The notes under the pieces are model-generated. The model saw nothing but the letters and a program-made list of their open reading frames with translations. It had not been told where the DNA came from and ran no database searches. 64,000 bases of DNA from positions 6,296,492 through 6,360,491 of the forward strand of contig JAGTTD010000013.1 in NCBI GenBank assembly GCA_018398585.1, written 5' to 3'. A program made the position numbers and the translations under genes. Source of the stretch: Simmondsia chinensis. Lineage: Eukaryota > Streptophyta > Magnoliopsida > Caryophyllales > Simmondsiaceae. Each line of letters starts with the position of its first letter. The stretch's first letter is position 1. This document shows positions 11,086 to 22,044 of this stretch, piece by piece.

Positions 11086-12141
11086 TGTAGTTGTGGCGAG
11101 CGAGTCAAGAAATGGAGTGAATGAGAAGTTGGAACAAGTGTCTTAGAATTGAAAGGTTTACGATTGAGTAGATCAAAAACCGAGCTTATGGAGTTTAAAT
11201 TTTGGACCATAACCAGACCAAGCATAGTGGATGTGGAGATTGGATCAAAATGCATACCAAAAAAAGATTGTTTAAGATACTTGGGTTCTATAATGCAGCA
11301 AGATGGCAAAGTTAACGAAGATGTTACAACCGGATTAAAGTGGGTTGGCATAAGTAGATGATAGCTTTGACAAGTATGCGATAAAAAGTTTCGTCTAAAA
11401 TTGAAGGGAAAATACTATAAAATGGTAGCGAGACCAATTATGTCATATGGTGTCGAAAGTTGGTCAGTTAAACGGTATCACACACAGAAATTGAAGGTGG
11501 TAGAGATGAGAATTTAGCGGTGAATGTGTAGACACATTAGGAAAGATGAGTTTGGGAATGGCGTTATAAGAAGTAAATTAAGCATGGCTCCAATTGAGGA
11601 CAAGTTGAAAGAGCAACTCTATCACTTATGTTAAAAAGTGTGAACAACTGCATATTATGCACTGGAGGATAGGTAGAGACAAGCCAAAAAAAAGTTGAAT
11701 AGAGATGATTAGATATGAACTTATCCACCTAAACTATAATGAGGAGATGACCTTAGATAAAGTTAAGTGGCAAGTCAAAATAAGTGTGGCCTACATAGTT
11801 GTTAGGGAGAGGATACTACTATTGTGCTAGTTCACAGTGCCTCTAGGCTTTCATAGTCGCTATTGTTGCTGCTTTAATTTACCGTTACTTGTATATTTGC
11901 ATATCAGGTAATGCTTTATTTGACTTGATTTCATAAATATTGTTATGTTTTTGTTTCTTTCCTTTTTTGGGTTGGGTTGTTTTTTTTGTTTGGGGGGGGG
12001 GGGGGGGGGGGGGGGCTGCCCCTTGGAAACAACTTTCCTGTATGATAGAACCTGTAGGGGTAAGATTGCATGCATTTCATCCTTCTTGGCCACGCTTTAG
12101 CAGGAGTTTTTTAGGCAACGTGTTTGTTCTTGTTGTTGTTG
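11086..12141 (+). mobile_element. RTE-type LINE, 3' part of reverse transcriptase plus 3' UTR
   Basis: Broken frames read the C-terminal part of an RTE-clade reverse transcriptase: GLRLSRSKTELMEFKF, then a CLRYLGSIMQQDGKVNEDV segment (11149-11361). Beyond it are recognisable KLKGKYYKMVARPIM- and APIEDKL-like phrases up to about 11620. The 3' UTR contains a 24-base G run (11992-12015). It ends GGAAACAAC, GGGGTAAGATTGCATGC and a TTGTTGTTGTTG terminus, the same order of words as the tail of the 5S-headed SINEs. Stops and frameshifts make it inactive. Confidence 0.75.
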
Positions 12142-12789
12142 AACTATTCAAAATATAAAATATTCTATTCATCAGAACATATAGATCACAGAAAGTGTTG
12201 TTTTTTTTTTAATATATATATAATTAAGAAGAGAGGAATCCTTTAGATATATAAAGTTTCCGAAAAGAGAAATAAAAGGCGAAGACAAAAACAAAACATC
12301 ATAGAAAATGTTAAGATTTGATACCTGTTTTATGTATAAGCTTAAGTTACCGATTGGCATTAAATAAAGTGAACCACTAGGTTTATATATTTATTTATTC
12401 TTATAAAACTCACATGTGAAATCTTTATCACTCCCCATGACAAATGAAAAGAAAAGAAAAGAAAAAAAACAAAAAAAAAACATTCCCTCACATGTGAGTC
12501 TTCTTTAATGCACTCCTCGATCATCTTCTCCGGTCCAATTGGAAATTACATTCAATTTGATCTGACATCTCGAGAGGCCCTCAATGCTACAATTGAAATA
12601 CGCATCTTTTTGCGAAGACACGGTGTGTCAAACAAGAGTTTGGGATCAGCTACCTGCTCTGATACCGTATTAAAAGTTCATAGGGTGACCCATGCACGAA
12701 GTTGGAATATACGATGTACACATATAAACCTAAGAGTGGTTCCATGCTAAAATTAATTGAGATTAGATGGAGTAGTCCACTAGGCTTAT
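12142..12789. other. Intergenic with a primer-site-like remnant
   Basis: This is AT-rich DNA with an A/G-rich run at about 12440-12480. Near 12645-12670 the phrase GCTCTGATACCGTATTAA looks like a reversed copia primer-binding site, probably a very small LTR-element remnant. No gene is seen. Confidence 0.4.
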
Positions 12790-13508
12790 TGTTAGAATAT
12801 AAAATCATTTTTAGGCATTCACATATCAACTTAAGCTTTTGGGATTATTGGTTCTTTGACACATTATCAGAGCTTTGTTAATCAAGATATCATGAGTTTG
12901 AATTCCAAAAACTCCACTTTCAATACAAAGTATGAGGTGCGCCTATTCACTATCAACAATTCAAGCCCAATGAGTATGCGTATGAGGACACATGTTAGAG
13001 TATAAACCATTCTTATGTCTTCACCAATTAGTTGAAGCTTTTATGACAATTGTTTCTAGCTTGGCACCTTTTTTTTGTTTTTTTTTTTTTTCTGGATAAT
13101 TATAGAAGAAAAGCTTGCAAAACCAAAGTCGGCATCTTCCAAGGGAAATCCAAAGGACATACACAAAGTGTGGAAAAGGAAGAATAAAAAAACCACACAT
13201 AAGAACCAAACTAAGTATATACCCATCTCCCTGAACTACACCCCCTCTAGCGACAAGATGATTACAACGCAAAACTAAGGTAAAACAACCTACATAATAG
13301 AACCACAACCTCACATTTATTTAAAACAGCCAAAAAACGCACACCTGATAAGCCTCACGGATCATAAACAACACCAATGGGTAGATATGAGAACGCAACA
13401 CCATTGTGAAAAAAAGCCAAAACCGAAAATGATTATGACTAGTGTTAGAGTATAAGACGAATCACGGGGCCTTCACCTATTAGATTAACCTTTTGGTAAA
13501 GTTAGTTC
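12790..13508 (+). mobile_element. TRIM-like short-LTR repeats
   Basis: A 72-bp LTR-like unit (TGTTAGAATATAAAATC to TTCTTTGACA, 12790-12861) is followed by CATTATCAGAGC, a decayed TGGTATCAGAGC primer site. Related units begin with TGTTAGAGTATAA at 12993 and at 13443. The internal part between the first two is only about 130 bp and non-coding, which suggests a terminal-repeat retrotransposon in miniature. A LINE tail sits between the second and third units. Confidence 0.5.
13068..13430 (-). mobile_element. LINE 3'-end fragment (- strand)
   Basis: The + strand begins with a T run followed by TCTGGATAATTATAG. On the - strand this is the ATTATC-then-poly(A) terminus seen in the other LINE tails of this window. 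The body is non-coding and rich in A on the + strand. The left boundary is the T run; the right boundary is approximate. Confidence 0.45.
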
Positions 13509-13544
13509 TAAAAACAAACTAGTGCAAACCGCTACTAATGTAGG

Positions 13545-14251
13545 TGTTGGTGTATTTTCAAAATGTGTATTGATAAATATGTAAAACATTGTTTAATGTA
13601 TGTATAACATGTGTATGAGATAGTCTCGGTATGTGTTTAAGTGTTTGAAACATATGAGGGATGTGTGTCGACACATGGGCCATGTATGTTGACACACAAT
13701 CCAACAGTACCACTGGGGAATAGGTGTGTGTCAACACACATGGCCCGTGTGTCGACACACAACCTTACAGAAGCGTACGGCAGAAGGTTGTGTGTCGACA
13801 CACAACTTGCAGTGAGCTGTGTGACGACATATAGGTCAGATTTTCTGACAGTTTGTGCTGTTTTTTCCCCGAACATTGTGGCCCTTTTTACTTGTTTTTA
13901 AAGGGACGTCTCTTTTCATCTAATACACATATATTCCCTAAATTTTATTCTTGTTAAAAAGACTTGAAGAACAAAAGATCTTTAAGAAAAAGAATTTGAA
14001 GAACAATTACAAGTGTTCTTGTGTGAAATTCAAGTGTTTGGTTTGTTAAACTTAATCCATTTCTCTACATCTTTGTCAATCTCTCCTTTTACACAACTTC
14101 ACTCCATATTTGGTTGTTGTTATATCCCCGAGGGTATTTCATATACCGAAATAAGCCTTAAAGAAAGTGATTACATAGCCTTTAACACCTGAGATCTTTC
14201 GGTTACCTGTTTGCAAGGATTTTGTGAGTGTTTGTGAGATTTACACCAACA
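13545..14251 (+). mobile_element. Solo LTR with 5-bp target duplication
   Basis: The sequence begins TGTTGGTGTATT and ends TTACACCAACA, a 10-bp inverted terminal match. It is flanked by GTAGG (13540-13544) and ATAGG (14252-14256), a duplication with one change. No primer site or coding region follows, so internal recombination has probably left a solo LTR. The U3-like region (about 13665-13830) holds several copies of the palindrome TGTGTCGACACA. Orientation is assigned from the position of the long T/C-rich downstream part and is not certain. Confidence 0.7.
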
Positions 14252-14256
14252 ATAGG

Positions 14257-14740
14257 GAGCCTACAGGACCAGCTTTTTATATCGAAATTCATTTTCTTTC
14301 ACAATTTTAATGTAAAATTTTTATTAGACTAGCTTGTAAAATAGATTTTGAAATGAAAACGTCAATAACAAGAGAGATGCTCCATTGCATGCACCCTTTG
14401 GAGACATCAACCTGTATGGCAATGCAGATGACACTTTCACTATTTAGCCAGGTGGCGCCCTTTTTCTTACATATGGCGGCGACCTTTATATTTATTTCTA
14501 TTCTATTATAAACTTTTTTTGGGGTTAAAACTCTATTATTAATTTCAATAAATAGAAAAGTTGAAATTAATTGCTTATAGCTATAACAACTAACAAGAAG
14601 TTAGCAACGCCCATGTCAGTATGGAATGGCACTCACTTTAATTCCTAAAAATAAATTATGTTATATCTAAATATATTATACCATATTATTCTATGATTAT
14701 ATGTATATTCTTCTGAATTTCAAAATACGGATTGTATAGG
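14257..14740. other. Intergenic, nothing recognised
   Basis: No reading frame or repeat is supported here. The 5' end of the next LTR may lie within the last part, because its start could not be fixed. Confidence 0.4.
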
Positions 14741-15324
14741 ATATAATTTCCAACTCGGCACCTGGGTTGAGATTGACCCTATGCGGGATCCGGGCACCCT
14801 ATGTTTAGTACGAGTAAATCCTAGTTGGGGAAGTACGGTAGGCGCGTACCACACTCAACTTGGCCTAGGAAGTGACTCAGCAAGCTGAGGAACCTACCCG
14901 GCAAGCATGAGAGTTACTCGGTTTCCCGTGAGGGCCAATTCGGTTAGCGGATGTTTACTCGGCTATAAGCTACCCGGGTAATGAGTTGGTCCTTAGCAGT
15001 ATATCTAATCCACAAAATGCATTAACTACTCAGTAGTCCATGGGGACCAGCCCGGGATGCGATAGAGGATACTCGGTTACCGAGTTGCCTGATGGCAGTG
15101 TACCATTCTGACTGCTCTTAGATCATCCTACGTTGGTTGCTTAGCTAAAACCGAGTGCCTAGGGAACTTGGCATGTTTACCTCCCTTCTTAAGAAAACTC
15201 GCTGGAGCACATTGCCCGCCTACCCATTGAATAGCCGCCCCATCCACCAAGTAGCTTGGTCCTTTTCTTTTCCCCCCAAAGAGTTTTATTCTAGTTCTCC
15301 TTCCAAAGAATTCACATCGAAACA
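14741..15324 (+). repeat. 5' LTR of the gag-only element (left edge approximate)
   Basis: This GC-richer block has many short words such as ACTCGG and CCTAGG. It ends at ATCGAAACA, directly before the TGGCGCCATCTG primer site. Comparison with the 3' remnant supports the right edge only. Confidence 0.5.
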
Positions 15325-15762
15325 AGTGGCGCCATCTGTGGGAAGGGAAAATACATCTTGACAAGACCATCTACTTCACTGGATCTTCGCCTAGGTCACC
15401 CTAACAGTGATGGCGCGACAAAATCCTAGTTGGACGATATTCATAAGACCTTGGACTACTTGAAGGCTAAAATTACTAATCAAGTCGTGAACCCCACTCC
15501 AAAATCACCCAACATCGCTCCAGCGCAGACTAGGCGAGACCCAACATCCCCTGCGCGTGTTAGAGAAAAACCATCCTAGCGCGCACCGAGGACAAGAGAT
15601 CTACCTCAAACTTACGAAGTCACAAAGGAAGGCGAGAGGTTCATGAACTCATAAGTCAGCGTACAGAGGAGCGGAGTAGACAGAAAGCGGTTGACACACC
15701 GGCAACACACTCACCCTTCATCAAGCGACTGCTAAATACCCCAATAGCCAAGGTAAAATTCC

Positions 15763-16514
15763 CCAGATATCACGTTATTTGATGGGACAGATGATCCCAA
15801 GGATGACTTGGTAGGATTCATGGCCAAGATGTATATACAGGACGTAAAGGAGGAGGTATGGTATAAATGTTTTCCCGCAACACTCAAAGAGGTGGCCCAG
15901 GCGTGGTTTTTGTCTCTCCCTCATGGAGCAATAGACAACTTTAAGGAACTTTCGGAACGCTTCATGCATCATTTCCTTAAAATAAGCGATGAAAGAAAAC
16001 CTCAGCAGAACTTATCCAATAGCTTTAAAAAGAATTCGAATCATTGCGAGACTTTATACGAATTTACCCAGGAAATGATGGATGTATCGAGCTTGGCAGA
16101 TGAGACCGCCACAAACATTTTCATCGACGGATTACATAATTCCAAGTTCAAGTTGTCTTTAGCAAAGAACCCACCTGAATCCCTGGAATCGCTATGGAAG
16201 AAGGCGGACAAGTACATGTCTGCCGAAGATGTAATGCTAATAGCAGAAAGGAGTGCAGCGGGCCTGAAGTGTAAAAATCATCGCAACTCACGGGTAGAGT
16301 ATAAAAGGCGGGACGCAATGGAAATATCCGCCAAAAAACACTCTGGCCAGGGAACTTGCCAAGATATTCCTGAGTCTACATTTAAGGAATGGGTTCTGTA
16401 AGAAAGCGCATGATCCGCCAAATAAGATGAGGCCAAGGCCAGATTTACAGGATTCGCCAAAGTGGTGCAAATTTCATCGCGGCCCTGGGCATACCACAAA
16501 GAAATGTTGAACTC
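15763..16514 (+). pseudogene. Gag (retrotransposon capsid) of the Tat-like element
   Basis: The frame reads PDITLFDGTDDPKDDLVGF, then a FPATLKEVAQAWFLSLPHGA segment. This is the standard retrotransposon-gag pattern in which a target segment is followed by a W-F-x-L-P turn. FKELSERFMHHF and a Y-E-F-TQEM helix follow. The main open frame ends at 16401. In a neighbouring frame near 16455-16510, PKWCKFHRGPGHTTKKC is a CCHC-like zinc knuckle, so one frameshift separates capsid and nucleocapsid. The protein would form the particle, but no pol follows. Confidence 0.7.
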
Positions 16515-16805
16515 TCAAGAATCGAATAGCAAGGGCAAATAGATCAATACATTGAATTGGAGAAACTGAAGCTGGAAGAACGAAGACATCTTATGGTTGA
16601 AGGGAAAGAATCGAATAAGAAGGTTATAAAGTAGGGCAACCCTGATAGGAACAAAGTTGGGTTGGGGGGCTGTCGCTTTAAAACTACGCTGGGAGCCTAC
16701 CCACTCCAAGGTTAGATTGAAAGTTTCTATGTTTTTGTTAACCCTGTTAGAGTAGGGTATTTCCGTGACAAAGGCGAGCATATGTATGTATATTATTGTT
16801 GTGTG

Positions 16806-17290
16806 CTTAAGTACGAATATTTTGGAAACACTACTCAAGATGTTCCTACAGGCTGCCTCCTGACGCCTGTAGGAAAGACGGCTCAAAATGTTCCTATAGC
16901 TGTCTCTTGGCGCCTACAAGGGTAACGATTCTACAAGTTCTTGCAGGCTGCCTTTTGGTGCCTGTAGTAAAGACATCTCAAGACTCAACTCAAAAACGTT
17001 CCTACAGGCTGCCTCTTGGCGCCTACAGGAAAGGCTACTTGAGGACACTATTCAACTTGATCCTAAAGGCTCCCTCTTAGTGCCTACAGGAAAGATTACT
17101 CAATACGCTACTCAACTTGATCATACAGGCTGCCTCTTGGCGCCTACCAGAAAGATGACTCAATACGCTACTTAACTCAATCATACGGGCTGCCTCTTGG
17201 CGCTTATAGGAGACGCTACTCAAAAATGCTACTCAAACTGATCTTACGGGTTATCTCTTAGCATATACAACAAATGTCAACTCAATACGC
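16806..17290. repeat. ~60-bp minisatellite with self-complementary core
   Basis: Eight imperfect units each contain CCTACAGGCTGCCTCTTGG followed by CGCCTACAGG. The CCTACAGGC arm can pair with the GCCTGTAGG-like arm, so every unit can form a short hairpin. Spacing between cores is about 55-62 bp. The array lies where pol would be in a complete element. Confidence 0.75.
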
Positions 17291-17416
17291 TTCTTACTAA
17301 GGTGCTCGTGGACAAATATGGAGGGAAGATCCACCAAGTAGCTTACTCCTTTTCATTTCCACCCGAAGAGCTTGAGTATGGCTCTCCCTTCAAAGAACTC
17401 ATTTCATACCGAAATA

Positions 17417-18449
17417 CTAATGTCTAAAGGCTATTCCAACATCGCACAATTTTTCTTTTGTAAGCAAATTTGAATCAATTAACAGCAAAATATATATGTT
17501 TTTTAACCCAAAATCATCCTGTAAACCCCAATTCATACGGCTTGCTCACATATCACAAGAGTCAATTAAGTAAGAGATTTCTCATGAATTAGCAAGGGCC
17601 AAGAATGAACTCTGAAACTTTTGTTCGAGAGTAGAACACATCCCTGTCTCAACCATTGAGGCCATGTTTTGGTGGGTAATTAACAGAATATTATACCCCA
17701 ACAACTTAAAAAATATGATTATATCTCATAACGAATTATTAATGTTTTGAGATGAATTTTTAGAGTAAGGAGAACTTGGCTCAGCTCTTGAAAGGAGCGG
17801 GACTCAAGAGATTGAAATTCTTAAAAGAAATTGCAGTTCTTGTGGTGAGTTGTATCGACGTTTTAACATGAGATAAGAGTATTTTAGAGCACTAATATCA
17901 CGTGTTTGTGTGTAATACCGAGATCCTTGCGTTACTCTTACATGTTTGTTATTTAGAGCTTAAAAAAAAAGAAACCCAGTGTAAAATGTCAAGAAGCATA
18001 AGGAGATGAGTACCTTAGAGCTCGATTGTAACTAGATGACTGGAAAATAAGAGTTTTACGCGTTCTTTCCATCCTATACTCAAGCGAAGACAGATCATAC
18101 TCACTAATATCTTTTCCATCTTAATTTTCCCCGAGTCAGGATGTACATGTATATAGTTTCAACACAACATCGCTGTTAGCCTTATTGTCTATTTTTTATA
18201 TTACTGTATTTGACATAACATTCTTATCAACAATTAATCTTATAAAAATCAATTATAAATTATTATATTTTCTATGTAATTTAATATCATATATATATCA
18301 AATATAAATATAAAATAGTTATAATTTAGAATATAGTATTATAATATTATAAAACTGTAGGAGAGTATTGTGGAAGGCGGCACAATAATTAACGGGTACA
18401 GGGAGGCAATAAAACGAACAATAATAACAAAAAGGACGAATAATTATAG
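17417..18449. other. Intergenic, nothing recognised
   Basis: AT-rich DNA with no supported gene, repeat boundary or RNA gene. Confidence 0.45.
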
Positions 18450-18457
18450 TGAATGCC

Positions 18458-19140
18458 TGGAAGTGACAATTGGGTTGTTTAGATTGGGTTCGGGTGAATT
18501 CATTCAAGTTTGGGTTATTTCGAATTTATAATTAACTTGTTTCAGGTTGGGTTTGGGTTGACCCATTTAGGCTCAGGCCACTTTTGGGTTTTAACTATAC
18601 TCCGGTGGAGTTGAATCTGGGTCAAGTTATTTCGGGTTCGGGTCACTTTAATTTTGAGTAGCCTTGGGTTCGAGTCAGTCTTAGATCAAGTTATAGGGGT
18701 TTTAGGTCTTCATAATCCTATTATTTAGTACTTTGATAGTATGAGCCAGTTACAAAAGTTTAAATTATACCAAATAATTTATATTTTTACCAATATATTT
18801 ATTATATTATTAATATAGGTGTTTAATAATATGTTATGAAGTTCAATTGTACTTTTGACAACTAATAATTCTTATTAAATTTAAAGACATTGGGTAAATT
18901 TAGCTTTTAAGTCGAGTCGGGTTCATGTTCAGGTCAGTTTGGGTCGGGTTGGTTCAGGTCAATGGTGGGTCGGGTCGAGTCAAATGGGTATCGGGTTATT
19001 TTCAGGTCAGGCAAAGAACGGGTCGGGTCAATTGTAGGTCGGGTTATTTCAGTTTCGGATTCAATAATTTAGGACATATTTTCGGTTCAGGTTGGGTTGG
19101 TTTACGGATTTTTCAGGTTGGGTTGAATTTGCCACCTCTA
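18458..19140. mobile_element. Non-autonomous hAT-type element, 8-bp TSD
   Basis: Perfect 8-bp flanks TGAATGCC lie at 18450-18457 and 19141-19148. The ends are imperfect inverted repeats (TGGAAGTGACAATT and, reversed, TAGAGGTGGCAAATT). The interior is packed with GGGTTCGGGT/GGGTCGGGT words near both ends. No transposase frame is present. The 8-bp duplication and the ends fit the hAT superfamily. Confidence 0.8.
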
Positions 19141-19148
19141 TGAATGCC

Positions 19149-20403
19149 TAGTTACATGCCAATTAAAAGTTAGGTTATATATATATATATATGGATAAAA
19201 TTGTTATTGTCAGAGTAAAATTATTATTTTGCAAGTCAAATTAGTGGTTCTCATTTCTTATAAGTTACATTATTACTCTAACAATAATAATCTTTGCTGT
19301 GTTAAACACTAGTATTTTTTTATATTTATACATGTATTATATATTGTACATAGTATTTAATATTGTATTTATTTCAATATGAGTAAGTAGGCAAAATTGT
19401 CTCTCCTTAGTGTGACCGGCCTCATGGCCTTTATTAGCTAGCACCATAAATGATGCCTTTTTTTTGAACTAACATGAATGATCTCTTTCAATTTCTTTAT
19501 TTTTGTAATTTAATGGCTTAGGATTCTTCTACCTTCTCGCAAGCAAGATTGTTAGAACCGAAATTCTATGTAGAATTGATAGAGGCTTTTAGAATCGGAA
19601 TCGTAGAATCGAATAGAGAATCGTAAGATTGTACTAAATATATAGTATAATTATTTTTAGTATTAATATCAGTTATATAGTTCAAAAAATTATTAATAAG
19701 ACCTCAACTTACATAGATATATATAAGCAATATAATTAAATATAATAAAAATATTATCATACAATATAAATATATTATTTTATGCTACAATAATCATGAT
19801 AGCTTCTAAGATATATGCTGCTCATCGAACTTAATTAAATCATTGTAACTTTGCATTTAAAAATTATTTCACAAGTTTGTAACTAAAAAAAAACTGATGC
19901 ATCAAAACTTAGGTATAATTAATATGTATTATACAGGTGTTCAAAAAATTATTAATTGTATATTCAAATAGACATTAAGAGACTTCTTGATATATAAAAA
20001 ATTATCCGGTTAATAACCAGATTTATTAATTAAATTAAATATATTTAATACATTTTACCAGGGTTTTAACAAATAAATATTCAACACTTCAAATATTTAG
20101 CTGTGCTGACAAGAGCCAAAAAGGCCCTTTGAACTTAAAATGTACTTTACTAAGTTTTTTTTTTTAACATGTTTAACTAACACATAACAATCTAGTAAAT
20201 AAAAATAAGATCTATTTTTCTTCTTTTAAAAATAAGGTAGAAAAATAATTTATTCTTAGAAGCAAAATTAGTATTAGAATAAAAAAAAAAATATTAAAAA
20301 CAAAAAGATTCTTATTAATAATTTAAAAAGTGAAATTACGATGACTTATAATTTAAGGATCCGAATTTGGGATACATGAAAAGTGAATTTTGATGACTTT
20401 AAG
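19149..20403. other. AT-rich intergenic DNA
   Basis: The stretch contains a short TA run at about 19177 and a cluster of AGAATCG-like words at 19550-19640 that may be a decayed transposon end. No gene is supported. Confidence 0.45.
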
Positions 20404-20730
20404 ATTGGCTTGGGGGCCGCTGGCTACATAATCAATGGTGAAAAAGGGAAATTCATCTCAGTGGGAGCAAGATGTCTTGAAAATGCGACAATAAAAGCGG
20501 TGGAGGTCGTTGTAGTAAGAGATGGTTTTGACAGAGCAATTAGCTGAGGTCTTAGGAATATTTAAGTAGAAGGTGATACCACAACAATATTCAACGCATG
20601 CAAAGACAACTAATTGTGGGATCATTGTCAATTTCGATAGTTGATTGGGTTGCGAAGCATGCTCTTAATGCTGGTCCTGAGATTTTCTTGTTTGCAGGCC
20701 CTTCCTAAGCGTCACTTCTAATGCTCCTCT
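20404..20730 (+). pseudogene. LINE RNase H domain remnant
   Basis: Broken frames read GLGAAGYIINGEKGKF, then EVVVVRDGFDRAIS, a decayed VEGD acidic site and SVDWVAKHAL-like phrases. This is the order of motifs in the RNase H domain at the C-terminus of plant L1-type LINEs. Stops interrupt it at least twice, and no reverse transcriptase precedes it. Confidence 0.55.
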
Positions 20731-21160
20731 CTTACCAGTATAAAACAGAAATTCCAAAAAGGGAATAATAATTTTCAATAAATTAGAATTACAAGAAAAA
20801 TAAAAAAATAAAATAAAAACTTTACTTATAATTTAAAATTTTACTACAAAAAATAATTCTAAAAGAAGAATAATAACAATTACACAAGTTCAAACAAGAG
20901 CCTTGTTTACTTACAATAAACCTAGGAAATCATAATTTAATATAAAGTGAGCATTTGCCTTGAAAATTCTTCATTAATTTCCAATTCTTTTAAAAGTATT
21001 ATCTAACCCCTCTGGATAAATTCTAACTCTTTTATTTTTAATTATCTTCAAATTCACAACCAAATATTTTATATCTGCATTTTAAAAAATTGACACATAA
21101 CTTGAAAAAAACATTACTTTTTATAAAAATTTAATTCTTATATTAATCTAATGGGACCGG
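20731..21160. other. Region upstream of the KCS gene
   Basis: AT-rich DNA directly upstream of the SINE that precedes the KCS gene. A TATA-like TTATAAAAAT lies near 21121. It is now about 400 bp from the start codon and may be the displaced original promoter, which is inference only. Confidence 0.35.
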
Positions 21161-21176
21161 AAGCTTTCAAGACTCT

Positions 21177-21439
21177 ACAACAATAACAACAAAAACAGAC
21201 CTAGTGCCTCAAGGGTTTCCGCATAAGCGGGGTTTGGAAGGGAGGGATGTACGTAGCTTTACCCCTTCAGGGTGTAACCATACCGAGAGGCTATTTCTAA
21301 GAAACCCCAACTTTATAGGGTTGACAACACGAGGACTTCTTAGAAAGTTACCCATCCTGGTACTACTCTCACCCAAGCACGCTTAGTTTCAGAGTTCTAA
21401 TCGAATCCGGTACATTAATGTCTAATAAATAAACTTTGA
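21177..21439 (-). mobile_element. 5S-rRNA-headed SINE, copy 2 (upstream of KCS)
   Basis: The copy is flanked by AAGCTTTCAAGACTCT (21161-21176) and AAGCTTTCAACACTCT (21440-21455), a 16-bp duplication with one change. On the - strand the head contains CTAAGCGTGCTTGGGTGAG and GTAGTACCAGGATGGGTAAC. The tail has CTGAAGGGGTAAAGC, CCCCGCTTATGCGG and a TTG-rich end. It lies 92 bp before the KCS start codon, in opposite orientation, so its polymerase III type promoter points away from the gene. Confidence 0.9.
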
Positions 21440-21531
21440 AAGCTTTCAACACTCTCTCCATAATAAATCCCCCTATCTCCCTCCTCCTTTTTTCGAACTC
21501 CATCTCTTCCTCCCTCACTCCTCTCTCTACA

Positions 21532-22044
21532 ATGAAGGCCAAAACAATCACAAACCCGGAGATCCAAGTCTCCACGACCATGACCACCACGACCACGACT
21601 ACGACCGCCACTCTCCCCAACTTCAAGTCCTCCATCAACTTACACCACGTCAAGCTCGGCTACCACTACTTAATCTCCAATGCCCTCTTCCTCGTATTCA
21701 TCCCCCTTTTGGGCCTCGCTTTGGCCCATCTCTCCTCCTTCTCGGCCCATGACTTGTCCCTGCTCTTCGACCTCCTTCGCCGCAACCTCCTCCCTGTTGT
21801 CGTTTGTTCTTTCCTCTTCGTTTTATTAGCAACCCTACATTTCTTGACCCGGCCCAGGAATGTCTACTTGGTGGACTTTGCATGCTATAAGCCTCAACCG
21901 AACCTGATGACATCCCACGAGATGTTCATGGACCGGACCTCCCGGGCAGGGTCGTTTTCTAAGGAGAATATTGAGTTTCAGAGGAAGATCTTGGAGAGGG
22001 CCGGTATGGGCCGGGAAACCTACGTCCCCGAATCCGTCACTAAG
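21532..22044 (+). CDS. KCS10: KCS exon 1 (residues 1-171)
   Basis: This exon encodes a threonine-rich N-terminus (eight Thr after Met17), the conserved [11 protein letters not shown] segment, both membrane helices and the [11 protein letters not shown] motif. It ends YVPESVTK, and the donor is AAG|GTCTTT. The 5' leader (21456-21531) is very pyrimidine-rich. Confidence 0.92.

Larger units (their letters stand above)
14741..17416 (+). mobile_element. Tat/Ogre-like Ty3/gypsy element with gag only
   Basis: A 5' LTR ending at 15324 is followed by the primer site TGGCGCCATCTGTGGGA (from 15327). The only domain is gag (about 15763-16510). A tandem hairpin minisatellite follows, then a short piece of 3' LTR (about 17310-17416) homologous to 15240-15324: both share ACCAAGTAGCTT and TTCAAAGAACTC/TTCCAAAGAATTC-type phrases. 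No protease, RT or integrase is present. The LTR start is approximate and no target duplication was found. Confidence 0.65.

Noticed and set aside
16806..17290. CRISPR-like array
   Set aside because: Spacers and repeats are both similar between units and imperfect, and the context is a plant retroelement. This is a minisatellite.
21436..21531. A longer N-terminus for the KCS protein
   Set aside because: The upstream extension starts with TTG, lies next to the SINE duplication and adds residues without KCS similarity. The first in-frame ATG is 21532.
21698..21913. Glycine/arginine-rich - strand frame opposite KCS exon 1
   Set aside because: It is a shadow of the conserved KCS coding strand with no independent support.
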